A stretch of DNA of 64,000 nucleotides from Siphonodentalium dalli (GCA_032622095.1 CP136067.1:121617030-121681029); one strand, 5' to 3'. Counted from the stretch's first letter, positions 50,301 through 54,650 are shown. Program-made: numbers and translations. The notes: generated by a model from the letters alone, not told the origin.

Positions 50301-51027
50301 GTCAAACGGAGAGCTCAAGCAAACGAAAAATGGTATTCTGCGCATGAACTCTGTCCCGGATGTAATCGTCGAGCAGGTGGAACCCCCCGCCGAGCCGGGA
50401 CCATCTGTTGTCGTGTCTCCTCCCAATGATGATGTCACTATGCAAAGTTCTGATTCAAAAATAGACCCTGAATGCAATAATAATGTGCAGGGTATAAACG
50501 GTGACAAGAAGATACCAGTGAAGAAAATATCTTCTACTAGTATGGATAGTATGACGTCAGATCGAGAAGACGAACCTCTCATGAAACCATCGAAACATGA
50601 CTATCGTGTTGAAGATATTCCTTTAACCGAAATTAGTTCGCGAAGTGACATGCGCAGCGGAGAAAATGACGTCGCGCAGTTAGACGTTGAACAAACGAGT
50701 GTTAACCTTGGGAGCAATCGGGAAATAACCGAAGCCATCCCTAGATCAAGGACTAGTCCTAGCATTTTGGGTGGTTCTTCGCGTCGAGGTATTTTAGCTG
50801 CTGATTCTTTGAGCTCCGATGACGTTGAATCACAGGACTTTGATGATTCCAGTAGACTGTTTCCCGTGGATAGGGATTCACAGCCATCGAATTTCGTTTC
50901 AAAGCAGGATACGAGTTTAAACAAAAATGTACATTCGGACATCACTTCCGCCGACGACGAGAAACATTCGGCATGCGATAGTGACTGTTTGACAGACAAC
51001 GAGACACCTCCCGGTTACCGGTGTTAA
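8205..51027 (+). CDS. Voltage-sensor-domain protein of the Hv1/TMEM266 family (8 recognised exons, 5' end missing)
   Basis: Spliced model: 8205-8326, 22424-22548, 31570-31889, 36084-36137, 38026-38167, 40966-41081, 48183-48276, 50102-51027. Every junction is GT-AG and the phases agree (2,1,0,0,1,0,1), giving about 632 residues numbered from the first recognised exon. S1 is near 54-77, S2 near 175-192, S3 near 208-226, S4 near 239-255, a coiled coil near 262-312, then a long polar tail. Residues aligned to human Hv1: D66 (D112), E73 (E119), D77 (D123), H176 (H140), E189 (E153), K193 (K157), D210 (D174), D221 (D185), R248 (R208), R251 (R211). The first S4 arginine (R205) aligns to L245 and N214 to D254. 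Known family members are membrane proton channels (Hv1) or a voltage sensor without established proton conduction (TMEM266). The long tail favours a TMEM266-like architecture, the pore residues an Hv1-like one. No start codon lies in exon 1, so at least one 5' exon is missing. Confidence 0.9.
8327..9180. other. Intron 1 start, no feature seen
   Basis: AT-rich sequence after the exon 1 donor. I see no exon, element end or repeat of note. Confidence 0.5.
9181..9461. mobile_element. Inverted-repeat element (about 280 bp)
   Basis: GGGAGTGACTAAAATGCAAG at the left; CAAGCTTGTCTTTTAGTCAC then TCCCT at the right. An internal second copy of the left motif begins near 9231. Confidence 0.6.
9659..9752 (+). 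repeat. Two-copy tandem repeat, about 47 bp
   Basis: GTTTACTATGTATTTGTATT followed by AGTAGTGTGTTATAAGGTGT occurs twice in direct succession with one substitution. Confidence 0.85.
11600..11950 (+). repeat. Degenerate Z-family repeat
   Basis: Shares AAGTTGGAAATTCCGTGCCT, ACAACATCAGTTGGAAATTT and related motifs with 1497-1810 and 16715-17075. The rest of 9753-12365 showed no gene. Confidence 0.35.
12366..12960 (+). repeat. R-family repeat, copy R1, with a 54-codon frame
   Basis: Homologous in inverse orientation to 18085-19325. Within it 12451-12615 reads [20 protein letters not shown] and continues to KIAAN and TAG. The frame is also open upstream ([15 protein letters not shown]). R2 keeps the same frame despite substitutions and small indels. 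No family is recognised. Confidence 0.65.
13622..14052. mobile_element. GTGACCC-end inverted-repeat element, copy E1
   Basis: Terminal inverted repeats begin GTGACCCGCCATATCAAATC and run through a CCAGTCGTAAGTCGGGATTT segment. Each is followed by a 69-bp palindrome (about 13671-13739 and 13932-14000). The core contains short inverted segments and is non-coding. Confidence 0.8.
14236..14764. mobile_element. Inverted-repeat element with GGGCTTGTTACATGAGCC ends
   Basis: The left end GGGCTTGTTACATGAGCCGG and the right end CCGGCTCATGTAACAAGCCC are inverse. Repeated CGGGACAAC and AACTCGG motifs lie near both ends. A diverged piece of the AATGTATTCTCGTATATATG module occurs at about 14380. Confidence 0.7.
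14828..15490 (+). repeat. Nested direct duplications
   Basis: An outer unit of about 120 bp (CGTCCAATTGTCGCCGGCCA core) occurs near 14868 and again near 15400. Between them an approximately 80-bp unit with GCAGACGACCTCGTGCAGAA and AGGGGGCGACTCAAA is repeated about three times (15070-15320). An A/C-rich run lies at 14966-15030. The open frames here look like by-products of the repeats. Confidence 0.75.
15869..16121 (+). repeat. Solitary arm of the 249-bp fold-back family
   Basis: About 250 bp collinear with 42440-42688, with many substitutions. It starts near TTAAATGCAATGACTCTCGA and ends near CACAATATGTCTTTAA. No opposing arm is present. Confidence 0.65.
16140..16345 (+). repeat. AC-family dispersed repeat
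   Basis: GATGAGTAATTCCCTTAGGA, a TTATCTGAACATGCCCTAAA segment, then CTGAGTGGGAAAATTCATTT. Same order of motifs as at 61079-61300. Confidence 0.5.
16715..17075 (+). repeat. Degenerate Z-family repeat next to a G-run
   Basis: A run of about 13 G at 16705-16717 is followed by GTGCCTGACACAACATTAGT and GGTCTGAAATGGACATCAGT motifs shared with the other Z copies. Confidence 0.35.
17226..17624 (+). CDS. Unassigned open frame, 132 codons
   Basis: Open from ATG to TGA; the C-terminal third is rich in Arg/Lys ([20 protein letters not shown]). No domain is recognised and composition is not clearly coding. It could be a decayed transposon fragment or chance. Confidence 0.2.
   Translation: MTRSGATTHAEFAFYRRHNAKNNLCNSMQWPWWRRYDKYCHGLCYLVWILARKANDVMNRVVTSSVVFMRLTNEIVLNETNMPKSLNSSLPIPRFNNLQPVANRKSRVNFIKRRLRHQNLAHRYRKFRKKSI
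17650..17657 (+). promoter_or_regulatory. Possible TATA box
   Basis: GTATATAAGCACCAACGCGC is a TATA-like motif in a locally GC-richer patch about 25 bp before CACTTGTTGTTGC. No gene follows convincingly, so this is weak. Confidence 0.2.
18230..18721 (+). mobile_element. K-family inverted-repeat element, copy K1
   Basis: Ends TTAAAGACACGG and CCGCACGTGCCTTTAA, about 490 bp. Contains two AATAAAGAGCG-like motifs. Other copies are K2 28126-28631, K3 29132-29623 and K4 20793-21727. Confidence 0.78.
18906..18975 (+). repeat. 5S-rRNA-like sequence, probably part of a SINE
   Basis: AACCGAAGTTAAGCTCGGTT, then CTTGGATGGGTGACCGGCTT and CCGGGTGCTG match the 3' half of eukaryotic 5S rRNA, including the A-box-like AAGTTAAGC and C-box-like GGATGGGTGACC. 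The 5' half is not recognisable and the flanks are not 5S spacer. It sits in R2 where R1 has different sequence, so an inserted 5S-derived SINE (SINE3 type) is the best reading. A decayed 5S pseudogene is the alternative. Confidence 0.7.
19542..19880 (+). mobile_element. Degenerate F-family remnants
   Basis: Two pieces, about 19542-19637 and 19834-19880, carry the GCAGAATGAGGTC and GAGGGTGAATTT motifs with many changes; unrelated sequence lies between. Confidence 0.6.
20083..20140 (+). repeat. Two-copy tandem repeat
   Basis: ACCAACCCGGAGTATTGACA and CACATGCC occur twice in succession. Confidence 0.8.
20248..20371. repeat. Palindrome with arms of about 40-45 bp
   Basis: AACTGGTTAACGTTATTGCC and GAGTTTGTTGTG pair with GTACGACAAACGAGTGCAAT and AACGTTAACATGTTC across a short centre. 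Confidence 0.7.
20793..21727 (+). mobile_element. K-family element K4 with nested G2
   Basis: The left part 20793-21145 and right part 21553-21727 together make a normal K element. The interruption is a complete G-family element. Confidence 0.75.
21146..21552. mobile_element. G-family element, copy G2, nested in K4
   Basis: Same termini and internal fold as G1. Interrupts the K-family element 20793-21727. Confidence 0.78.
21925..22080 (+). mobile_element. Solitary palindromic module with A-rich left flank
   Basis: A run of short AAGAAAA and TTGTAAAA motifs leads into one 69-bp palindrome at about 22002-22070 and then CACAGGGTA. Neither TTAA nor GTGACCC ends are recognisable. Confidence 0.55.
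22424..22548 (+). CDS. Exon 2: S1 transmembrane helix
   Basis: A pyrimidine-rich tract and CAG precede 22424; the donor GTGAGT follows 22548. The exon encodes a basic [12 protein letters not shown] leader followed by a hydrophobic helix containing [17 protein letters not shown]. In Hv1 numbering the aspartate of IAD is D112, the proton-selectivity residue, and the later E and D are E119 and D123. All three are kept. The exon ends in phase 1. Confidence 0.92.
22607..22870. mobile_element. Second TTAA family (P2), copy 1
   Basis: TTAA at 22607-22610 and 22867-22870. The left end reads CCCTTTCACGACCGGAGC; the right end carries GGAAGCTCC followed by a degenerate inverse of it. Inside are two diverged versions of the palindromic module with changed centres. 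Confidence 0.7.
22938..23432. mobile_element. H-family inverted-repeat element, copy H4
   Basis: AAGGCCCACTTAATTTTCGA at the left and CGAAATTACGTGGGGCTTT at the right. A short tandem duplication of CATATTCCATATTATATA lies near the left end. Confidence 0.65.
23433..24020. other. Intron 2 stretch with C-run
   Basis: A C-run at 23817-23831 followed by an A-rich patch. No gene recognised. Confidence 0.45.
24021..24429. mobile_element. G-family element, copy G3
   Basis: Begins GGGTTCGTTCACACACTCGT and ends GTGTAAACGTACC; about 409 bp. Confidence 0.75.
25046..25435 (+). mobile_element. TTAA-flanked piggyBac-like small element, copy D
   Basis: TTAA at 25046-25049 and 25432-25435, intact ends, and palindromic modules at about 25199-25267 and 25337-25405. 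Orientation is as in copy A. Confidence 0.83.
25462..26118. mobile_element. G-family element, copy G4, interrupted by M1
   Basis: The left end GGGCACGTTCACACACTCGC is clear and the right end is diverged. A 243-bp TA-flanked element (25528-25770) is inserted near the left end. Confidence 0.65.
25528..25770. mobile_element. TA-flanked palindromic element, copy M1 (mariner-like)
   Basis: TA flanks both sides. Ends CAGTAAAGCCCTAAATAATC and inverse. Both arms fold along nearly the whole length, with a short internal duplication of GAGAGCTTTCCGATGAA. TA targets fit Tc1/mariner-derived elements. Confidence 0.8.
26193..26355. repeat. 163-bp near-perfect palindrome
   Basis: ATGTGGACTGTTTTTATGGA, then a GGTAAGTGGACATAACTTG arm, folds back on its inverse around AAACCCGAAGGGTTTT. 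Confidence 0.85.
26749..26835 (+). mobile_element. Second TTAA family (P2), left-end fragment
   Basis: TTAACCTTTCCATGACTGGG followed by GCTTCCTGAAATTTTGCG and the first half of the palindromic module, then unrelated sequence. This is a truncated copy. Confidence 0.6.
28126..28631 (-). mobile_element. K-family element K2
   Basis: TTAAAGGCACGGGCG at the left and CCGTATCTTTAA at the right, 506 bp, reverse to K1. The flanking 26836-28125 and 28632-29131 show no gene. Confidence 0.78.
29132..29623 (-). mobile_element. K-family element K3
   Basis: TTAAAGGCACGTGCGGCC at the left and ACCGTGTCTTTAA at the right. Closest to K1. The following 29624-30771 contains nothing I can name. Confidence 0.78.
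30772..30899. repeat. 128-bp palindrome
   Basis: TTGCATTGTTTCGAGGTTGA and inverse, with a CGGCCTGCAGCCTCGG centre. A diverged relative lies at 31040-31162. Confidence 0.75.
31040..31162. repeat. Diverged palindrome related to 30772-30899
   Basis: ATGCATTGTTTTGATGTTGA pairs with TCAACCACGAAACAATGTG. Confidence 0.65.
31204..31357. mobile_element. TA-flanked palindromic element, copy M2
   Basis: CAGTAATGGCCTAAATAATC to AGAGCATTACTG, flanked by TA. The left arm is shortened by a deletion. Lies in intron 2, about 210 bp before exon 3. Confidence 0.8.
31570..31889 (+). CDS. Exon 3: extended S1-S2 extracellular loop and first part of S2
   Basis: The acceptor TTACAG and donor GTGAGT are clear. The 320 nt encode about 90 loop residues followed by S2 ([17 protein letters not shown]). 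Human Hv1 has only about 15 residues in this loop. Four N-glycosylation sequons are visible at assembled residues 125 (NIT), 131 (NST), 148 (NVT) and 153 (NDS), consistent with an extracellular position. The histidine of VFH aligns with zinc-binding H140, and the final glutamate with E153. A GTGACCC-family element begins only about 20 bp after this exon. Confidence 0.93.
31909..32364. mobile_element. GTGACCC-end inverted-repeat element, copy E2
   Basis: 456 bp with the same terminal repeats and two palindromic modules (about 31961-32029 and 32249-32315). It begins about 20 bp after the exon 3 donor of the voltage-sensor gene, so it sits at the very start of intron 3. Confidence 0.82.
32515..32652 (+). 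mobile_element. Solo right end of the GTGACCC family
   Basis: One palindromic module (about 32532-32600, here a perfect palindrome at its centre) plus the right terminal repeat. It lies 150 bp after E2, as if the right end had been duplicated. Confidence 0.7.
33317..33417. mobile_element. TA-flanked palindromic element, copy M3
   Basis: 101-bp minimal version: CAGTAATGCACTAAATAATC to TTTAGGGCATTACTG, flanked by TA, a nearly perfect palindrome. Confidence 0.85.
33500..35790. mobile_element. 2.3-kb element with about 170-bp inverted ends
   Basis: 33520-33670 and 35575-35745 are inverse copies (core CCAAAATCCGCTAAAATC and TTGGACTAAGTTGGTTT). The interior has no transposase. A frame at 35337-35582 encodes a hydrophobic stretch ([20 protein letters not shown]) and stops at the inner edge of the right arm. 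It occupies about half of intron 3. Confidence 0.65.
36084..36137 (+). CDS. Exon 4: S2-S3 intracellular linker (18 codons)
   Basis: A phase 0-0 micro-exon of 54 nt with acceptor TTTCAG and donor GTAAAT. It encodes [18 protein letters not shown]. Placed between exons 3 and 5 it aligns to Hv1 without a gap, and its lysine corresponds to K157. The basic FFKRKLE end is the usual intracellular S2-S3 linker. Being a multiple of three, its skipping would keep frame but remove the bottom of S2. Confidence 0.9.
36567..37018. mobile_element. H-family element, copy H1
   Basis: AAAGGCCCACTTAATTTTCG to CGAAAATTAAGTGGGCCTTT; about 450 bp with an internal palindrome around GGAATAACTCTATATC. Lies in intron 4. 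Confidence 0.8.
37395..37600 (+). repeat. AC-family dispersed repeat
   Basis: TTGACGTGTAGTTCCTAAGG with AAATGTTCTGATAATAA, ending at GAATCCATTCAGTATATATA just before S1. Confidence 0.5.
37603..38005. mobile_element. S-family inverted-repeat element, copy S1, next to exon 5
   Basis: TTAAAGGTACACAATCCGAT at the left and CGGATTATACATCTTTAA at the right. Includes an AAC trinucleotide run at 37651-37684. Its right end lies 20 bp before exon 5. Other copies are at 51669-52092 and 54187-55024. Confidence 0.78.
38026..38167 (+). CDS. Exon 5: S3 and S4 voltage-sensor helices
   Basis: The acceptor TTTCAG precedes 38026 and GTAAGT follows 38167. It encodes S3 ([18 protein letters not shown]) with the two family aspartates, a short linker, and S4 ([15 protein letters not shown]). 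The W-R-V-x-R core matches Hv1 S4, but the position of the first gating arginine is leucine, followed by proline. The S3-S4 linker lacks the second zinc histidine (H193 of Hv1) and is about four residues longer. An S-family element ends only about 20 bp upstream. Confidence 0.94.
38537..38797 (+). mobile_element. Helitron-like non-autonomous element
   Basis: Starts TCTACTATATATTTTGGGAC after an A, and ends CCTGCTAG before a T. A small stem (CCCGG/TTGGG) lies 8 bp before the CTAG. Contains a GTCTGTCTGTC run and GACGGATTTCGACGAAATTT. The A|TC...CTAG|T arrangement with a 3' hairpin is the Helitron hallmark. No Rep/helicase is present. Confidence 0.65.
38812..38960. repeat. 149-bp palindrome
   Basis: ATGAATGTAGCGGGTGTGAG and GTTATTGGGG pair with CCCCAATAACACCCAC and CACTACATTCAT. 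It begins 15 bp after the Helitron-like end. Confidence 0.75.
39051..39247 (+). repeat. ATC/GTC trinucleotide microsatellite
   Basis: About 200 bp of CATCAT and CGTCGT with occasional AAC interruptions, giving spurious poly-His and poly-Asp frames. In intron 5. Confidence 0.95.
39945..40090. repeat. Imperfect palindrome, about 145 bp
   Basis: ATCTACAACTCGTCCCAAGT with TTATAGCTAAATTTACAAAA pairs with TTTTGTAAATTTCGCTATAA and ACTTGGGACTCTTTGTAGAT. Confidence 0.7.
40294..40685. mobile_element. Inverted-repeat element with AAGCTGGTGAGTCCTG ends
   Basis: The left end AAGCTGGTGAGTCCTGTTTA is inverted at the right (AGGACTCACCAGCATCTT). It explains a donor-like GGTGAGT at about 40298. A related end occurs near 50011-50037. 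Confidence 0.65.
40753..41003 (+). repeat. Triplicated acceptor and start of exon 6
   Basis: A unit of 83-85 bp is present three times. Each contains GTTTAGTGGTGTCAGTGAAG (first bases at 40798, 40883, 40966) followed by GACCACGAAC. Copies 2 and 3 have an AG just before; copy 1 has AACG. Only copy 3 continues into the full exon. Confidence 0.9.
40966..41081 (+). CDS. Exon 6: end of S4 and start of coiled coil
   Basis: With the split codon from exon 5 it reads [20 protein letters not shown] and continues through [19 protein letters not shown]. This aligns with the Hv1 segment after S4 that leads into the dimerising coiled coil. The donor GTAAGT follows 41081. The acceptor region is triplicated (see the repeat at 40753-41003); only the third copy continues into the coiled-coil sequence. 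Confidence 0.9.
41165..41509. mobile_element. Inverted-repeat element with TTAAAGGTGTACTGTAC end
   Basis: The left TTAAAGGTGTACTGTACACT and the right TGCACAGTCCACCTTTAA are inverse. An inner fold pairs AATTATAATGAAAAT with its inverse. In intron 6. Confidence 0.75.
41687..42093. mobile_element. G-family element, copy G5
   Basis: GGGTACGTTCATTACTAGCT at the left and ATGAACGTACCC at the right; internal fold as in G1. Lies in intron 6. Confidence 0.78.
42440..43128. mobile_element. Fold-back element with 249-bp arms, interrupted at its centre by a P2 element
   Basis: Arms 42440-42688 and 42880-43128 are near-perfect inverse copies. Between them, flanked by TTAA at 42685-42688 and 42880-42883, lies a P2 fragment with one palindromic module at about 42770-42836 and the right P2 end. 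Removing it restores a continuous palindrome whose centre is TTTAAA. A single diverged arm is also found at 15869-16121. Confidence 0.8.
43129..43440 (+). repeat. A-rich degenerate repeats and a decayed palindromic module
   Basis: Several TTAAAGAATGTAAGAAAAA units follow a TTAAAGACATAGTATGTACT copy. At 43375-43440 lies a decayed AATGCATTTTCTTATATATT module with its inverse. Confidence 0.6.
43527..44541 (+). repeat. 28-copy 37-bp minisatellite
   Basis: The unit begins GGTATCGTCATTTCACATCA and then GGGAGGTTTCACATGTC. Copy starts run from 43527 to 44526, exactly 27 periods of 37 bp. Because 37 is not a multiple of three and the unit has no stop in any forward frame, all three frames stay open for 186-329 codons. 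Variants (CAGAGAG, CATATCAG, CATGAGGG with GTTATTTCAC) recur; one variant pair is exactly ten units apart (44061 and 44431). In intron 6. Confidence 0.97.
44542..46749. other. Intron 6 stretch without named features
   Basis: Contains a small hairpin near 44765-44805 (AATTATATTACC and inverse). An open stretch at 45897-46057 is not supported as an exon. Otherwise unremarkable. Confidence 0.45.
46750..47170. mobile_element. H-family element, copy H2
   Basis: AAAGCCCACTTAATTTTCGA to TCGAAAATTAAATGGGCATT, about 420 bp, in intron 6. The remaining 47171-48182 holds only a G-run near 47737. Confidence 0.78.
48183..48276 (+). CDS. Exon 7: second part of coiled coil
   Basis: A long T-rich tract and TTTTAG precede the exon; GTAAGT follows. 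It encodes [20 protein letters not shown] and continues to DESFI. The ELKKL-x(5)-GINGI pattern parallels the ERLNKLL and GLLG end of the Hv1 coiled coil. Phase is 0 at the start and 1 at the end, matching its neighbours. Confidence 0.9.
48441..49218 (+). repeat. 16-copy 49-bp minisatellite
   Basis: The unit begins CATCATGTTGTGTCCGTGGT and then CAGTTCAGTATTAAGATTTA, ending TATAACATA. Two main types differ in linked positions (GTCC...GTATT and ACCC...GTGTT). The second type occupies units 4, 5, 9 and 14, suggesting block duplications. In intron 7, about 165 bp after exon 7. Confidence 0.97.
49330..49590 (+). repeat. 10-bp AT-rich microsatellite (ATATGTATGT)
   Basis: Imperfect from 49330 and almost perfect from about 49398 to 49583 (about 18 units). 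Open frames on both strands are by-products. Confidence 0.97.
50102..51027 (+). CDS. Exon 8 (terminal): 307-residue polar C-terminal tail
   Basis: The acceptor CTTCAG precedes 50102, and a split valine codon joins exon 7. The exon runs open to a TAA at 51025-51027. The peptide starts with a basic patch ([13 protein letters not shown]), has a PKA-type site in GPRRASLV, a KKKHSKEK cluster, and then long Ser/Asp/Glu-rich sequence without hydrophobic segments. It ends in PPGYRC. This is expected to be cytoplasmic and disordered. Hv1 has no such extension; a long tail after the voltage sensor is typical of TMEM266. Codon composition is much more balanced than the AT-rich surroundings, which supports real coding. 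Confidence 0.95.
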
Positions 51028-51668
51028 TTTATTCATTTTTAATTCGAGTTTCTTCCCCAGTATCATCTATATTATATGATTTACTTTTCAGCATTTGAGA
51101 TAAACTCTGCTATTTCTGGGTCGTATTGGCGGCACCCACATGACGTCAAACGTGGTGCTTTGGGTGCGATATTCAGAATGTTTTTTGTGGCTTTGAACAT
51201 GTCAACTTGGCGTTTGATTTTCATTTGACATTCGACTCTCAGTTGAAAAGGACTTTTACATCAAGATAAACATGGTTCTGTTTACTCAAATTGATATCTG
51301 CATCAAAATTTGTTAGACTCCAATTACAACATTTTCAACCAACGCACATGACATATGATGTCGTTTTCATCTGTTTAAGTTTAATGCGTCTTTCCTACTC
51401 ACTAATGTCTAACAATATGCTACGAGTGTCAAAATATTGGACAGAAGAATGTGGTTGTTGTGTGCACGTAATGGTGTTAACACACAGACTCTGGCGTTAC
51501 ATAAATTTGAACTCATATAAGAAACGAAGTTAGTGGACGCTAAAGGTAAAAAATCTAATTTGATACCTTATTGCAACAATAATATGAATTTCACTCTAAG
51601 CATTCTAAGCCTGCAATTCATTCATTAATATATACGCCATACATACTGACGGCTGGGGGCGGGCACAA

Positions 51669-52092
51669 TTAAAGGTACTCAATCCGATTAAGCACCCATA
51701 AATTACTATTTCTTTGGCTTCAGCGGTTAAACATATTTGATTCGAGTCGAGGAACCCACCCATCAAAGCTCAGAGTGATCAGATATTTATTTTTGAAGTT
51801 TGTTATTTTTCGAGATGTGTACTAATAATTGCCCCATAAACACTTATTTAAACGGACGAAGATGGATAACTCTAAAATCAAGTGGTAATAATAACGCAAT
51901 TTGACCGAGACCATCCTTTTTGGCGGCGTGTTTCTGGGCCACAAACAATATAAATAACAAAACTTCAAAAATTTATATCTGATCACTCTGAGCGTTGATG
52001 GTTAGGTTCCTCGACTCGAATCAAATATTTTTGACCCCCGAAGCCAAAGAAATAGTAATTTATGAGGGTCTGGTCGGATTTAGTATCTTTAA
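51669..52092. mobile_element. S-family element, copy S2
   Basis: TTAAAGGTACTCAATCCGAT to CGGATTTAGTATCTTTAA. A long inner fold pairs GAAGCCAAAGAAATAGTAAT with its inverse. Lies about 640 bp after the stop of gene 1; the 51028-51668 stretch shows no clear AATAAA. Confidence 0.8.
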
Positions 52093-52404
52093 TGTTGAAT
52101 TGACTGTGCTGAATTGTGGCTGAACAATAAATGGCGTTCCGCCTCAATATTCCCCAAAAATTGTATAAAATAACGAACGTTCACCCAAAAGTAGATCCCG
52201 TATCACACAATTTGGAGACATTGTTTACCAGATGTGTGACTGGTCAACACCAGCTACAAAGTTAACAGTCAAACAGACATAATGACGGTGTGATTCTGCT
52301 ATATCACGACATTGGCATGTGCAAAGTTATATAGTTTGGATCACTTTTGACATAAGAGTATTCAAAATCATCCTTATCTTGGAATCAACGTGTACATTGC
52401 ATAT

Positions 52405-52863
52405 ATGACCCGCCATATCAAATCCAGTCGTAAGTCGGGATTTTGTTTACCCTGTGCCAATGCATTCTCGTATATATGCGAGTCGACCATTGGTCGCCTC
52501 GCATATATAAGAGAATGCATTGGCCTAAAACAAAATTATCATTTTTTTTAAATAAATATTTCTTACAATTTTTAGGACATAAAATAAAAAAACATCCATT
52601 ACCTTGCAGGGAGCCCCACACATATATAGAAGCATATAGAAGACTGTCGTCTGCTCATGTTTGTCTGGGGCTCTGTATGGGTGAAATTATAAAAATTGTT
52701 AAAGAATACAAGACAAAATTATTAATATTGTAAAAAATTGTTAGGCCAATGCATTCTCTTATATATGCGAGGCGACCTATGGTCGACTCATATATATAAG
52801 AGAATGCATTGGCACAGGGTAAAATAATCCCGACTTACGACTGGATTTGATATGGCGGGTCAC
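52405..52863. mobile_element. GTGACCC-end inverted-repeat element, copy E3
   Basis: 459 bp, closely similar in layout to E2. Palindromic modules are at about 52457-52525 and 52744-52812. The first base of the left end is changed (ATGACCC). Confidence 0.8.
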
Positions 52864-53030
52864 ATATATTACTCCATGAAATGTTCATTTACAGTAAACT
52901 TGTCGAATATGTTACTGATATGGGATATAATAACCATTCGGTGTATGTTCTAGCCTTCTCGGTTTTAAAGGCAACTATTTTTTCGCGCATCGACCAATGA
53001 ATATAAGTAGGTATCAGTCGTGACATTTAA

Positions 53031-53460
53031 TATTAAGGGGGGGGGGGGCAAGTGAACAATTTTGAATGGGGATTTCCATGCAAATCTCCGGAGAAAAAGT
53101 TAGAGTTGCACATACTTCTGAGCGTGACTTGATGTGGTGTTGGAAACAAAAGGTATTATTTATCTGGCGGCTCCGCTTAGTAAATTATAAAATTTTGCAA
53201 TAAATATATTTTTGAGAATTTTTTTCTGAATAACATCACTTGACCTACATTTGAAAAATCAATATAAAATTCAAAAATAAATACACCAACATTTTGATGG
53301 AACGTGTTCCAAGCGGACCCGCCAGATAAATACCTGCTGCGTCCAATAACACATCAAGTCGCACTCAGAAGTATGTGCTAACTCTGTACATTTTGCTCCG
53401 CAGATTTGCATGGAAATCCCCATTAAAAATTGGTCACTTGACCTCCCTCTTAACTTAATT
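53031..53460. mobile_element. Inverted-repeat element, about 430 bp
   Basis: Left arm 53031-53175 (G-run, CAAGTGAACAATTTTGAATG, GGGGATTTCCATGCAAAT) pairs with right arm 53315-53460 (GATTTGCATGGAAATCCCCA). The centre is AT-rich. Confidence 0.75.
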
Positions 53461-53738
53461 TCGTGGTGCAAAAATTAATCCGTTCTTATCATGTCCAAAT
53501 TCATGGCCATGGTATCGTCTCTCACACCTGTGACCAGCAAGAGAGAACATTGTCTGTGTGCATAGAAAACAGAATCAGAAAGCCAGCCTAACCCTGGTTA
53601 GATATTCAGCACATAAGATGTATGAACAGTTGTTTCCTGCCAATGTTAACACAGACATGCATAGTAGTAGAACTAATGAAAAACTATCTCTGCGTATTTC
53701 TCAGAAACTGTAAACCAGGGTTCACGCTATCACATGGC

Positions 53739-53992
53739 CAAGCCTTGAAATAGGGTGTCTGTCATTTGCAGAATGAGGTCCCCAGAGGGTTAATTTAGTG
53801 ATGCTACCCCGCATAGCGGGCTAGCATCACCAAATTCACCCTCTGGGGACCTCATTCTGCTTACACCTCAGCATAATGAGGTTACCAGAGGGTGAATTTG
53901 GAGATGCTAACCCGCTATGCGGGGTAGCATCACTAAATTCACCCTCTGGGGACCTCATTCTGCAAATGACAGACACACTAATTCAAGGCTTG
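53739..53992. mobile_element. F-family element, copy 2
   Basis: 254 bp with the same double-palindrome design as 1811-2061. Its immediate flanks do not match. The left flank CACATGGC nearly matches CATATGGC after the F fragment that ends at 54365, suggesting a rearranged composite. Confidence 0.8.
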
Positions 53993-54142
53993 GGAATATG
54001 TTGTATATAATGTGATCTGGGGGTTCATGGTATATACTATGGAATATGTCGTATATAATGTGATATGGGGGTTCATGGTATATAATATGGAATATGTCGT
54101 ATATAATGTGATCTGGTGATTCGAAAATTAAGTGGGCCTTTA
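53993..54142 (+). mobile_element. H-family right-end fragment with triplicated segment
   Basis: Three copies of a GGAATATGT-GTATATAATGTGAT segment (about 50 bp period) are followed by TCGAAAATTAAGTGGGCCTT. Confidence 0.65.
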
Positions 54143-54305
54143 ACAAGCACATGTAAAAATAGATCGATTTTGTTCTTATTTCATTATTAAAGGTACTCAA
54201 TCCGATCAGACGGTCCCCATACATCAAGATACAACAACAACAACATTTCTACAAAATACGCTTTAGTTATCAGAATCGATTTATTGCAACAAAATAATGC
54301 TAACC

Positions 54306-54365
54306 ACTAAATCACCCTCTGGGGACCTCATTCTGCAAATGACAGACACCCTATTTCAAGGCTTG
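54306..54365 (+). mobile_element. F-family right-end fragment
   Basis: About 60 bp of F right end, from ATCACCCTCTGGGGACCTC to TCAAGGCTTG, lying inside S-family copy S3. Confidence 0.7.
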
Positions 54366-54417
54366 CATATGGCCAATTTGTGAATTAGATAAGATTTATG
54401 CAAATTGAAGTTGACGC

Positions 54418-54650
54418 AATAACCCTTCTAACTAAATACTCATTGACGAGTAGCTTCTAAGGTGTCGTTTGTTGAACTTATTATCTGAACATTTCCCACC
54501 GACAAAAAATAATCCTTCTGCATTTGTATTATCCTCTCGTCTGTTTATCGTCTGCTCATTTTTCCTGAACACCCTTCAAAATTAATATTAGACTATTCCA
54601 ATATATACTTTTATAACAGGATGGAAGAATCCATTTGGTAAATACATGGC
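54418..54650 (+). repeat. AC-family repeat inside S3
   Basis: ACTCATTGACGAGTAGCTTC, TTATCTGAACATTTCC and CTGAACACCCTTCAAAATTA in the same order as at 61079-61440. Confidence 0.5.

Noticed and set aside
50088-50999. Two antisense frames opposite exon 8
   Set aside because: Shadow frames of a real coding exon. The sense frame has matching splice phase and plausible composition.
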